From Glutinoglossum americanum (taxonomy: Eukaryota > Ascomycota > Geoglossomycetes > Geoglossales > Geoglossaceae), in contig JAGHQL010000005.1 in the NCBI GenBank assembly GCA_020080175.1, forward strand, positions 62,001-126,000: a stretch of 64,000 nt of DNA. Direction: 5' to 3'. The notes under the pieces were generated by a model. It worked only from the letters and a program-made list of their open reading frames with translations. It had not been told where the DNA came from and did no database searches. Every line of letters starts with the position of its first letter. The first letter of the stretch is position 1. Made by a program: the position numbers and the translations under genes. Of the stretch, positions 54,350-64,000 are shown one piece after another.

Positions 54350-55175
54350 CTTTGCTATTTAGGGGAGTGTTGGGAATCCTAATCGACTTTCAAGGGAGCG
54401 ATGGGAAGGGAAAATCAACTCAAAGCCACCCAACAGTGCCTAAGCAGTTGGATGACCCATTAGTGCCGGAGGAGGCTTTGTTGTCCGGTGCTAACACCAC
54501 AACGGCTTCTGTGGTTCCCGGCGACTTATATTCCACGTGGCGTCTCATCCAGGCTAACCAACCACGATCCGTTTGTCTAGGCTTTGGGCCCTTCTTCGCT
54601 ATCGCCGGGCGGCCCCCGCTAGTGGCTGGTTTCTTAGAGTCTGGGGACAAACGTCCCAACACACTTGTGAAGCTACCCTGAATTTTCACTCTAGAAACCT
54701 CACCGGAGTCAATCTTTGCGGTTGGCCCACCAGCGACCTCGCGGGCGAGCGCTAACGGGTCTGGGAGAGCAGCATTTCGCACACCGTCACAGCGATGGCA
54801 GAGGGCATCACTCCGACGGTCGTAGTCCGTGATGCCAAGAAAACAGCCAAGAGGCTTCCGAAGGACTGAACGAAGGAACGCTGAGGTATGGCGGTCTCGT
54901 TATATATATATATGGTAAAGCTCATAGTGAAAGAAAAGCAAGAATTCGAGCAATCCTCGTGTTTCCAAGTTGCCAAGTGGAAGAATACCCCGTAGATGGC
55001 GTTTATGACCATGCAGAGAGGAGCGGAAGCACATTCCCCAATTGTCTTTAGCTTTATTGACTAAAGTCTGGTGGTCTGTTGAATGTAGCGACGGGCTGGG
55101 GGGTGCACTAGAAGAAGATCAGCTATAGATGGGTTTCTTTAAGTCAGTGGGGAAGTCATTCAGAGTCTTATTCGT
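54350..55175 (-). repeat. tandem array unit 4
   Basis: Fourth unit, marker block near 55071. It is longer than the others by roughly 110 bp in its 5' part, the same part found as a stray copy at 25640-25925. Confidence 0.65.
54420..55034 (-). pseudogene. array copy 4 of the small Cys-rich gene, rearranged
   Basis: A start with MCFRSSLHGHKRH lies near 55034, but that frame ends soon. A second frame keeps YDRRSDALCHRCDGV and the C-terminal half LGRLSPDSKKPA, WLAWMRRHVEYKS and SSGTNGSSN, ending at 54420. The C-terminal part is thus better preserved than the Cys-rich part. It may be a spliced relative rather than a dead copy. Confidence 0.45.
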
Positions 55176-56357
55176 TCGGGGGATTGTCCGGAAACCCGCC
55201 GGTTCCACAACGCCGGCAATAAATTCGCTAAAAGGTCTACCCGGTTTAGCAAATTTTGCTTTTATCCTATTGGTGCAAAATTACCACGATAGTCATTTCA
55301 ACACCCAGGCACTCCCTTTCCAAAGCAGCACACTGCAACCACAAGCACTTTTACGGTCGGAGACAGCGTTCTCTTTGAGGGCCAAGTACTGCGCTCAAAA
55401 TGCCGCTGAAAAGAAAATGAAAATGTGGAGTTCGATCAAGATGCTAGGTCCGAAAGCCAGTGAAGGCACTGCACTTCTACTTTTACACCGCGCTATTGCA
55501 CGAGCCGGCAAAGGCCTTTAAAACCGCCCTAAAAAAGGCCATAGAGCGAGGCGACTATATCCAAAAGGCAGCTATGTTCCGCCTTCAACTAAGTACAACT
55601 GTAGTCGTAACTAGTTAGTCCAGTCAGTTCCATGTTGTCAAATCTCCTTCTTTCAAACATGTTTAGTCATCGGCATGTTAAAATGCTGTAAAATCCACGT
55701 GGTTAATAAAATCGCTAGCATCTGCCATCCATCCCCTTCAGGTGTTATAAGTGCGATCTAGTGTTTCAGTCGCTCATTCGGCCTGATATTTTGGTCTGGG
55801 GAATTTGAGAGATCCCCACACCAAACCTTCGATGACCCTGCACATGAACTTTCTCCTGCAGGTAGGCAGCTAAAACGCAGGTGTCATGCCGCGCGCGGAA
55901 CTGCAGAGTATGACGCTAGCGAAAAAAGGGCGGGGTTAATAGTACCACCCTTTTTCTACCAGGGACGAGGCCTGATGCCACAAAATGGACGACGATAGCG
56001 CCACCCTTTTTTGCTGTTGCGATAATGCAGGGATATTAGCAGCCAGAAATCAGCAGCTCCGCCCTCTTTTGCGGCGACAACTCGCTTTTCAAAAAGTGAC
56101 AACTCATGCATGTGAGTACACCCTTTTTCATAAGACGAAATCTGGGCTTAGAGCAGCGCCCCTTCCCCTGCCTCCCACCATAAGTCTAACTGAACGCCCC
56201 TGGAGGTCGTACACCTAAAATTTGGCCATCGCTCGCGAGCTCTGCCGCTGTTTGAATTGCCACGAACTTCACAGGCCACGTCATCCACGCCACCTCATAC
56301 CTATCCTTACCAGTCCAGGACAACCCCGCACCACCTTGCATTGCGTTCTCCAATAAC
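55176..56357. other. intergenic with a coding-like scrap
   Basis: Around 55290-55600 the plus strand reads QALPFQSSTLQPQALLRSE and LLLLHRAIARAGKG with a stop between parts, which looks like a decayed gene of unknown family. The rest, up to the C2H2 gene, shows nothing. Confidence 0.3.
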
Positions 56358-57585
56358 ATGGAGAATACGATAAGGTGAGTGGAAAAAAAAAAGACACTTG
56401 CTAACAAAAAGGGTGGGACGGAGCAGTCTGCCCACATGCATCCCACCCTATGAGCGAAATCAGGCCAGCCAACTCTCCACCGATCATGACCTTCAGAGCT
56501 TACCCGGGAGTACCCAGCCACTCTACCCAGCGCACCCTTGTTTAACCGGGATATGGGGTGAATGTCCGATTGATCATCGAACCGCGTTCGCCAGCCAAAC
56601 CGAATTAGAACCCCCGTATCCAGGTCCAGCTCAGGGACCACCTCCAAGTGACTTCCCGGATCTGCTAGGAGATGGACAACCTTACACTGGATATGAGCCG
56701 TTCTCACAGGGAAACAACGACTACGCAGATGAGGACTTCATACTACTTGGCCTTGGATACGACTCGGCTGCCCAAGAGCCTACTCAACTGCTAAACTCAG
56801 ATATTGAGGTCCAAGCGGGCTCCAAGGAGGGCCTTAAATTCCAGTTCGGTCTAGGCCCTTCGAATTCACAAGCCATGCACACCCAGTCTGGGGTAATAGG
56901 CAGCGAATCCGCTCCAGCTGGAAACCCCCTGAGTCAGATTTCCCCTAGCCAAGCGGCTTTTGTTCCACAAGGGTATATCTCCCCATTCTGTGTGATGAGA
57001 AAACACGCTAAATGCATCTCGATAACTAGCCTGAAATATTACCCCCAATGCTACTCTTGCGGATACCTGGCTGAGGCTGACTGGCAACTCAGTTACCATG
57101 GCAGGCGTACTGGGCATATGCCATACCGCTGTCAATTCAAAGAATGCAAATCCACGTTTTCCAGGGCTGATGTGATGAAAAGGCATCAGGGGCAACACTA
57201 CGACAACGCCCCAAGATATTCTTGCCATTACTGCCAGAGACACACGGGGATAAATGGCTTCAAGCGCAAGGATCACCTCCAGCAGCACATAAGAAATTAC
57301 CACCACAAGGAACCACCTGTTACTAGAACGCCAGAACGCAGTTATTTGGCTTGCATAAAGGCGGGCTGTACCGAGTACAGAGAACGACAGCGGGTCTGGT
57401 ACCGCGACCCCGACATGCCATTCAGTAGGGAATCAGAACGCACGGAGCATATGAGGAAAGTCCACAACGAGTCCCCGTTCCCGTGCGACACGGCTGGTTG
57501 CGACAGGGTAGACGGGAAAGGGTTCTTTCGCGAGTCTGACCTACAGAAGCACAAAAAGAAAACGCACGGCGACGATGCTGAATGA
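56358..57585 (+). CDS. C2H2 zinc-finger transcription factor-like protein
   Basis: Two exons: a tiny first exon 56358-56374 (MENTIS start) and 56427-57585, joined over a 52-nt intron (GTGAGT, GCTAAC branch, GCAG acceptor); 391 residues. This solves the lack of an ATG in the main frame. The N-terminal 190 residues are Pro/Gly/Ser-rich and disordered (PPYPGPAQGPPPSDFPDLL), perhaps an activation region. The zinc part is near 235-385: YRCQFKECKSTFSRADVMKR with HQGQH, YSCHYCQRHTGINGFKRKDH with QQHIRNYHH, and CIKAGCTEY with EHMRKVH. The last is CDTAGCDRVDGKGFFRESDL with QKHKKKTH. Such fungal proteins bind DNA as transcription factors; targets are unknown. Confidence 0.85.
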
Positions 57586-58389
57586 GAAGGTATTCCTTCA
57601 CCTTTTCCTTCGATAAGAACACGAAAGTTCGACTAATATCCCTTGCCTTTTAGGGGACAAAGGCTTCCTTAACCCATCCATGATGCGACATCTTGACCGC
57701 TCTAGCGTTCCTATCTATACCCTCGCTAACTCAACCTGTTAAGGTGCCTCGATGTTGTTTCTCTTATGCCATAAAGCACTCAAAAGGGAAAAAAAAAAAC
57801 CGATCTGCTTTCCTTGAATTCTTTTTCGTTTCAGCCGCTCCTTCGCGTCAGGCTACGAAGATCAACGGAATACCTTTCATCTCTCAAGCTATTCTTCTCA
57901 TCCCTCCACTCAAATTATTTTGCTTATATTGACCTTAAGTCGCTCTCTCATACCAAACCTAGCAATGCAAATTGGAATTATTCTTCGCACCTCGCTTCTA
58001 CAGTAACTCTAGCCGTCCACGAGAAAAAAACTTTGACGTGAGACCCTGCCGTCCTAATTAAATACATTAACTGAGACGCTTGGGAGTGGCCAAACTCTGG
58101 AAACTATGATTTAAGCTTTGCGAAGGTGAAGGATGCCCATTCTGCGATGCCACTCGGAAAACTGTCACCCACCAAAAGCTCCACCGCACAGTAATCTATC
58201 TGCCAAAAAGAGAAGCGGAGTCTAACTTAGTTTTTGGGAGATTTGTTTGTATGGCATATTACATTTAATCTTGCACGGGCATCTGTCCCTCATTTTCTAT
58301 TTCTACTGTTTGGCTTGCATGTGAAATCGCAGGCAGTAGCTGTATATTGTTGTGAACATGCAGCAGATACGCAAAGCAGATTTGGTTAG

Positions 58390-58510
58390 ATAATGGATAT
58401 AAGAAACATGTTCTGTGTAAGCAAGTACAGCAAACGGCAATCTGAGACCCCTACGCAGCATGAGAATCACTTCCGCGGGAACGAGCCTGCTGCCGAATAG
58501 TATATCCACA
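58390..58510 (+). repeat. dispersed repeat R1, copy b
   Basis: Partner of 10740-10865, same orientation, with small gaps; shared blocks aaacggcaat, gagacccc and gcgggaacgagcctgctgcc-like. Confidence 0.5.
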
Positions 58511-58669
58511 CCCCCATTACAATGCCTCTAAGTTGTCACCAACTAGATGCTAGAGGGTGGGGCAAAATTGTGCCATGGCGGCTGCGGTAGACTATTAGAA
58601 AGGATAATCCGGCGAATAATGAGTGTTATTTACATGCGTTACTCCCCAAAACTTTCATTATTGCAGAAA

Positions 58670-58760
58670 TTGGAGCAGCGGAACATTTAGGCTAGAGCAG
58701 AATAGATTAGTGAGCAGACAGGAAGTCGGGCGGGAAGACTCGGCGCGGCAGTAAAGCGAA
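58670..58760 (+). repeat. dispersed repeat R2, copy b
   Basis: Partner of 51135-51240, same orientation. It lies about 160 bp after R1 copy b, but R1 copy a and R2 copy a are 40 kb apart. Confidence 0.45.
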
Positions 58761-59989
58761 AGGGCCGGACCGGTGAGGACGGTTTAGCGCATTGGTCACA
58801 CGCACTCGAGATGCTAGCCAACGATTATTACTCGGATACCCCCCCAAATCCTATTTTCTTACCCGCATAACCCCAAAAAGATGTATGCGGTTAAGAAAAA
58901 AAATCTCCGCTGAAGATACTAGAGGCGCAGTGAAGAGTTTTGTTATGCCTAAACCCCCAAACACCTGAACTTCGCCTGCCAATAGCCTAAGGGATCAAGA
59001 CCAATGGGGGAGAGTATGCAGGCGAGCAAATGGGATTTGGGAGTTCTCTTCTAGACTAAACAAGCAAGAGACTAACCGAAAATTTCTTGGCTGGTCGCCT
59101 ATCAAGCCGAAACGGGATGACTTTGGCTGGGGTATGCGGGTAATTGATCCTTGGCTAAATCATTCCGCTTAAGTGGCCCTGTTTCAGGGGGTGGCAATAC
59201 AAGTACTTGCAGCTTTAGTTCCTGCAACATAGACAGCATAGAGTATTGTTATTTCTCCTCTTGACCCCTGGCGAAAATACTCTCATGAGGGGACAACCGC
59301 GACTCTTGCGGCCCTTTCACTGCCCATAGGCCGTCGTCATCCTTCTGCGCTCATTGGGTGGAGTGGGCTCTCCACTTGGGCTGTAAATGGCTTTGCTGAT
59401 AGTGAGGCAGTTTGTTCCACCCTAATGAACAAGCAAATGGGCTTTAGGCCAGATCTTCCCCTTCGAAAAATTATCTGGGTTTTCCGCCCGTTTAGGTCCT
59501 AATGTGGCATCGCTGTCTGAAGACTGAAGCGTTATACTCCGTTAATGTGGACTTAAGGCTCTCGAGAGCAACTTGCTGAGCAATTTGTCGAGCGCGCTTT
59601 TAAGCTCAAGATTGTGTCGGTGTATGAAGAGCGCCCTCTGGCGACCGGACTGGTGGTATGATCTTGTGATTTGTGATTTACCAAAGGCAATCGCAGGGTT
59701 TTGATTGATTGGAGAGGGCGGATAAATCCTCGGCAATTCTAGGAGTTACAAATGAGTGAGTTATTACCACCGACGCGGATTATCGGAGGATTTGTAAATT
59801 CTTAAGCGCATCCGATTCCCGCTACAAATGTGTGTTATCAGCGGTATCTAGTCCAATTAAATATTCAACCGTGGGAGGTTTGCCATAACTATCCACAAAG
59901 AAAAATTAAATCCCCCGTGCTGGCTTGTCTGTTAGTTAGCAAGCTCAAATGTAAGTTTTCGTTATCTTTGAGAGACTTAGTGTCATCTA

Positions 59990-60571
59990 ACTCGGGATCT
60001 AGTGTGTATTGACTCGATGCACTTGAGGAAAGAAGGACGAACGTGCTTGACACGCACTCGGACGCATTCGCTCGGATTTGGGATCACCCCGAGTATAGCG
60101 ACCGGGAAAGCGCGAAAGAATCATCTCTCCTATGGGTACAAGGGAAGCCAGGGAGTGAAAAGTCAGCGCTTGTGAATTACATTATCGCTCGTGTCCGTGG
60201 TCGCATGGACATTAGAGCCGACTGTCATAACATCGTCGTTGATTCCTTCTACAGTACTCGAGGCGGCAGTTGGCAAAAATGAACATTATTGGATGCTGCG
60301 ATCGGTCCTTTACCAATTTCTTCTTCTGGCGCTCGGACCTTGGCCCGGCTACAAGAATGATTTTAAAGGTTTATGCCAGTTGTGGCGGAACAAAGGCCCG
60401 GGCTCCAGACCGGAGAAACATGAGGAAACAGCGAACCCATCTAGGCATATCCTCCCAAATTGCCACGCCATGGTCCCAGAGGGCGAGACTTCAGACGACA
60501 TCAGTAAATATGCCAAACGCGAGACGAATGCCAAAGGACTTGAGACAACTGTCCGCCAGAATTTTGGCTAA
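59990..60571 (+). pseudogene. NACHT (STAND) domain relic
   Basis: The P-loop region of a fungal NACHT protein is still readable: RIWDHPEYSDRESAKESSLL, LWVQGKPGSEKSALVNYIIA, then VVDSFYSTRGGS. The normal P-loop is GKPGSGKS; the second Gly is Glu here, a G-to-A type change. After this the frame changes to LLMLRSVLYQFLL-type sequence (YWMLRSVLYQFLLLAL), the next conserved NACHT helix, and then decays. Upstream ERRTNVLDTHSDAF is the usual lead-in. Only about 0.6 kb of a gene that would normally exceed 2 kb remains. Confidence 0.65.
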
Positions 60572-61506
60572 GATTCCGGATGAGCCGATCCGAGAATGTC
60601 AAGCTATATTCCGATGGATTGCAATATGTTCTTCCTTGATACAAGTGACATAACCTGACTCAACGGATGACACTCTCGTTACTTTGACTTAGGCCTCGGC
60701 TACCCGGTCGGGTGGACTTTTTGGGGTAGCAATGATTATTAATTGCTTAAACCGGTTATATTAGCTAACGTTAATGCTTAAGGTGGGGTAGTATGAATAA
60801 GCATTGGACGCGAACGGCAGCCGTTCAACGGGCCGCCCAGCCAAATCAAAAGTTGACTCATCGCAGTACCAGAGACAAACGCGAGGCGGATAAGGCGCCC
60901 GAAAATGACCTGATCCTCGGGAGCTAAACGGGATCATCGGACAACTGAATAGCAAGCAGATGACGAGAAACCAACCAATCGGTGACCCCCCATCTGAGTC
61001 ACTTGCTTTCGCCTGGGAGCGAAACGGCGAGCCCGATAATTAAATCTCAATTGTTGGTCGCGATAAGAGCTGGACAGATACAACTCTCACCAAAATGACT
61101 CCAGATGACGCCTAACTAATCCCAGATGGAGGGCCAGCTGCAAACCGGCCTTCGACCCCACTACGCGAAATATGAAAATGAAACCGGTGCAGGTTATGGC
61201 CCGGTTTTCTTCGTTGCGGTGGACAGGGAAGAGAAGAGAGTGTCGCCCAACCTTACCGAGGCGCATACACCTCCCTCCATCCCCGAGAGAGATCTGATAC
61301 GAACCCCCCTCCCACTTTCCTCACCGCCGATGCCTAACGCATTTACGTAGCAGTATAAATAATGCCTATACCTGGCTGCCTGAAGCGATAGCTTCTAAAT
61401 TTTCACCCGAGCCAACTCGTCTGCAAAGTAGTGCACAACCATCTCCTCCCCAGATATCCCTATCGAGTATCAGATATATATTCACCATACCAACCTCGCA
61501 TGTAAG
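60572..61506. other. intergenic
   Basis: One 74-codon ATG frame at 61126-61350 (MEGQLQTGLRPHYAKYENET) has no family match I know and may be chance. Nothing else is seen. Confidence 0.3.
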
Positions 61507-61880
61507 ATGGAGCAACGGGCACCTAAACCGGACGTTCGTGATAAACCTGCTATTGAGTTAGACCCCAGAACACGATCCTAACATCTGCACTGGAGAAAAC
61601 TAATCGCTCTATCTTTAGGGGTCGCCTCGACCGACTTCTGGCGGAAGCGCGGCCTCCTTCCAGCCCATCGAGCACCGCGACACCGAATGCTCCTTGCCCA
61701 TACCATGGCCCAATTCTTCAACTTTTGGCCAGCCAGAACCCCAAACAAGACCTGAGTCTCATGGAGAGATTCCTGTCCCGACGTCCATCTGAGCAATCAG
61801 CCCTCCTCCTTCGACCAGACACCGGAGAACTGTCGATCTCCAAAAACTGTTCGTGTGGCAGTCGGGGGTCTTGCTGCTAG
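61507..61880 (+). pseudogene. paralog A of a small CPYHGPILQL protein
   Basis: Starts at ATG 61507 (MEQRAPKPDV) in the same context as paralog B (ccaacctcg before the ATG). The later part, in another frame, reads PNAPCPYHGPILQLLASQN, LMERFLSRRPSEQSALLLRP and DTGELSISKNCSCGS to a TAG at 61880. I could not find a good intron to join the two parts, so the copy is either broken or spliced unusually. Confidence 0.45.
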
Positions 61881-62860
61881 GCGATCTCGGAGTTAGGGTG
61901 GGATTTGTTATTTCGCGAAGTTTCTATATCTAGCCTCGCTGGGGGTGTTGGGAGTTTCTTGTAATAATTGAGATAGCGTCGCATTGATGGAGGGGCGGAG
62001 ATTGCCGTCCGTTGATTCTCCACAGATCAGCGACTAAGATAGCCGACGAATAGAGCCTGTCTCTGGTGCGACCCATCCCTGCGGCACCAAGCTACACGCT
62101 TCCCGCTTTTCCCACTTCTGCACTCAAGATCGCCTGCTGACTTATTTCTGCCCGAAGAATCCCAATAACAAGACCAAACGCTCACTCGTGCGAAAAGCCA
62201 AGCCCGGTGCGATTCGTCATGGCTGATCTCAGCGGGCAACTCGGCCACATATTATTACCCGACGCCATCTAGCCACGAAACAAGAAGCAGACGACTAAGC
62301 ATGAGGAATCAGTTGGGGCTCGCGACAGCTTTGCGGTCGCATACGAGATCTCGATCGCCTCAGCTGCACCGGGTTCTTCCACGCACCACCTGAGCTGACA
62401 CATGCCGTAGCTTGCGCACCCCCCGATGCGGATGGTTGCGGGTTTGGCGCGCCGCGTGGCCCCCATCGACCGCGCGGCTACCTCCTTGTCGTGGCGGGCC
62501 CTTAGAAATACACGACGGGCTGTGTGGTCGCCGCAAACCCTACAGGAATATTGCGGGTGCGTGCTCCCATCATACTCAGCTCCTCCGTTAAGCGACCCCG
62601 CAGGCATTCCACGAGGTGGGTGACAGCCCTCGGCTCGATCCCGACGTCCGCCGGTGCCTTCAAACCCGGAACCACACCCCATACCGGAAAAGGGGCTGGG
62701 GCTCGGCGTGTGTTATCGGTTTTAGAACCAATGCGTGCGAAGAATTTGCGCACGAAAATATTCGGGTTAATTTTTTCTAAGTTGTCTTGGGAAAAAGTAA
62801 GGATTTTCTCAAATTTAATAATTTTTTTTTTTTCCTTGTTGAATACTTGGCGTTGCAGGG
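61881..62860. other. intergenic between the paralogs
   Basis: Short GC-rich frames only on both strands, ending in an AT-rich tract with a run of T before the minisatellite. Confidence 0.3.
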
Positions 62861-63027
62861 GGTTTCCGACTGCAGCAGCCTTGCGGTCTCAAATGGGGTT
62901 TCCGACTGCAGCAGCCGTGCGGTCTTAAATGGGGTTTCCGACTGCAGCAGCCGTGCGGTCTTAAATGGGGTTTCCGACCGCAGCAGCCGTGCGGTCTTAA
63001 ATGGGGTTTGCGGTCGCAGCAGCCATG
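62861..63027. repeat. 36-bp minisatellite, 4.6 units
   Basis: Units start at 62861, 62897, 62933, 62969 and 63005 (partial), each of the form ggtttccgactgcagcag and so on. Units 2 and 3 are identical and the outer ones differ slightly. As 36 is a multiple of three, frames stay open across it (GVSDCSSRAVLN on plus; RPHGCCGRKPHL on minus). Confidence 0.9.
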
Positions 63028-63208
63028 TGTTGTCAAGGGGACACCCACTAGCATGACCCCAGGCCCGTGCTGGCATAATATAGGACTATTATAAATAGTC
63101 CGGTTGCTCGAAGCTTAGCCTTAGGGATCCCCGCTCAGGTCGACATCCCCAAGGCTAACATTCGAGCTACTCTTATCCACCTTTGCCCTGCCAACCTCGT
63201 ATCGGAAA

Positions 63209-63580
63209 ATGGAGCAAGAATCGTCAACAGCGGATATTCCCAACATCTCTGATACTAGGTTTGGAACACAAGCACAATTCCAACGCCGTCGAAGACTAAC
63301 CATCTGTCCTAGGGGTTGTCCTGCCAAACGCCCTGCCGAACCCCAGCCTTCAGTTAAGCCTCCGAACGTTACAATGCCGAGTACTCCTTGTCCATACCAC
63401 GGCCCAATTCTCCAGCTCACTGCCGGCTGTGGTAACCACGGACAAGGACTGGACCCTATGCAGAGGTTCCTCCACGCAGGCCCATCCGAGCAGCCTGCCC
63501 TCCTCAACCGGCCAGACACCGGAAAGCTGTCCATTTCAAAAAACTGCTCGTGCAGCGGTTCGGGACGAGCGGTCGTTTAA
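63209..63580 (+). CDS. paralog B, small CPYHGPILQL protein
   Basis: A single-exon frame of 123 residues from ATG (MEQESSTADIPNISDTRFGT). It has a basic stretch (FQRRRRLTICPRGCPAKRP), then the block shared with paralog A: PSTPCPYHGPILQL, MQRFLHAGPSEQPALL and RPDTGKLSISKNCSCSG. Conservation of this block between two diverged copies, with synonymous-looking differences, argues that it is or was protein-coding. The cysteines (CPYH, NCSC) could bind metal. No known family comes to mind. Confidence 0.5.
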   Translation: MEQESSTADIPNISDTRFGTQAQFQRRRRLTICPRGCPAKRPAEPQPSVKPPNVTMPSTPCPYHGPILQLTAGCGNHGQGLDPMQRFLHAGPSEQPALLNRPDTGKLSISKNCSCSGSGRAVV

Positions 63581-64000
63581 GACGGGGCAAGACCCAAGGC
63601 TAGGCGAAGCGGGAGCCGAGGCAAGGCCGTGCTGGTTCGGAAGAGACTTCATATCGAGCTGCCCTCCATATAATTGGGAATATTAGGAATACTGGGGGGG
63701 GGGGGTTCGGACGACAACGGTATTATTATTTTTGAGGGCTCTCCTCGGAATTCGCATCCTGTCTGAAACCCTCCTAAACCAAGAGCGAGAATAGTGGTCG
63801 CACGGGGTTCCTTGGATACCAAAAAAACGGCGGGACTTCGGAGTTCTAGTAGAAAATTGGGCCTGTGCATGCGGGTGCGTTTCGCGTTTTTGTTTACATA
63901 AGTTATTACCTAGTATTACGAAGTATGCAGAACACACATGCCGGGGCGCTTACCGAATGATTGATGATTTACGTGTCAGCGAGATAGCCTCGTTTTTCTG
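63581..64000. other. intergenic to the right edge
   Basis: Contains a homopolymer run of G near 63697 and short frames. No feature is supported. Confidence 0.3.

Larger units (their letters stand above)
57586..59989. other. long intergenic stretch with two dispersed repeats
   Basis: Apart from R1 (58390-58510) and R2 (58670-58760), only short frames without support. No transposon ends could be paired. Confidence 0.35.

Noticed and set aside
62861-63027. Possible CRISPR-like array
   Set aside because: Units are contiguous without spacers, and this is eukaryotic DNA; it is a minisatellite.
1-64000. tRNA, rRNA or other structured RNA genes
   Set aside because: I looked for tRNA B-box-like ggttcgan(a/t)cc with a matching A-box and found none I could fold; none is claimed.

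Overview
The window is nuclear DNA from a filamentous ascomycete (Pezizomycotina). Introns are short (about 45-90 nt) with GTRAGT/GTATGY donors, CTAAC-type branch points and YAG acceptors. The gene families are typical of that group: DUF7708 STAND proteins, patatin-type proteins, DUF6601, F-box-like, fungal C2H2 proteins, ankyrin proteins and class-3 lipases. It is an accessory-looking region: genes are spaced, relics are common and three DNA transposons are present. Gene models below were spliced by eye.

Left third (1-24 kb): a DUF7708 gene leaving the left edge (minus), a two-exon polytopic membrane protein (2.4-4.4 kb, plus), an 11-exon patatin protein with zinc, P-loop and RING-like modules (6.0-10.2 kb, minus), a DUF6601 membrane protein (11.5-12.6 kb), and a polytopic membrane gene (13.1-17.2 kb, minus) split by a 3.1-kb Mutator-like element that itself holds a solo LTR. 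Then come a class-3 lipase (18-19.2 kb, minus), a small protein, and a large zinc/Gly-Trp-rich protein (20.8-24 kb, plus).

Middle (24-39 kb): a gene-poor stretch with a stray copy of a repeat unit, a 1371-bp Tc1-like element and a STAND-protein relic; then a ketopantoate reductase-like gene whose last codons are displaced by a 4.6-kb Mutator-like element. That element carries, beside its MULE transposase, a TET/JBP-like 2-oxoglutarate/Fe(II) dioxygenase. This is the most unusual feature of the window. A four-exon C2H2 protein follows (35.9-38.6 kb, minus).

Right third (39-64 kb): a short spliced gene (40.0-40.3 kb), an ankyrin STAND pseudogene (41-43 kb), an F-box-like gene (43.4-44.1 kb), an 18-repeat ankyrin protein (46.4-48.5 kb), a tandem array of four diverged units carrying a small Cys-rich gene (51.5-55.2 kb), a C2H2 factor (56.4-57.6 kb), a NACHT relic (60 kb), and a pair of small paralogs either side of a 36-bp minisatellite (61.5-63.6 kb).

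The intact or broken STAND/NLR-like pieces (DUF7708, patatin, hydrolase, ankyrin and NACHT fragments) suggest a region of birth-and-death turnover of fungal self/non-self recognition type genes, further shaped by transposons. No pathway or operon logic links the neighbours.
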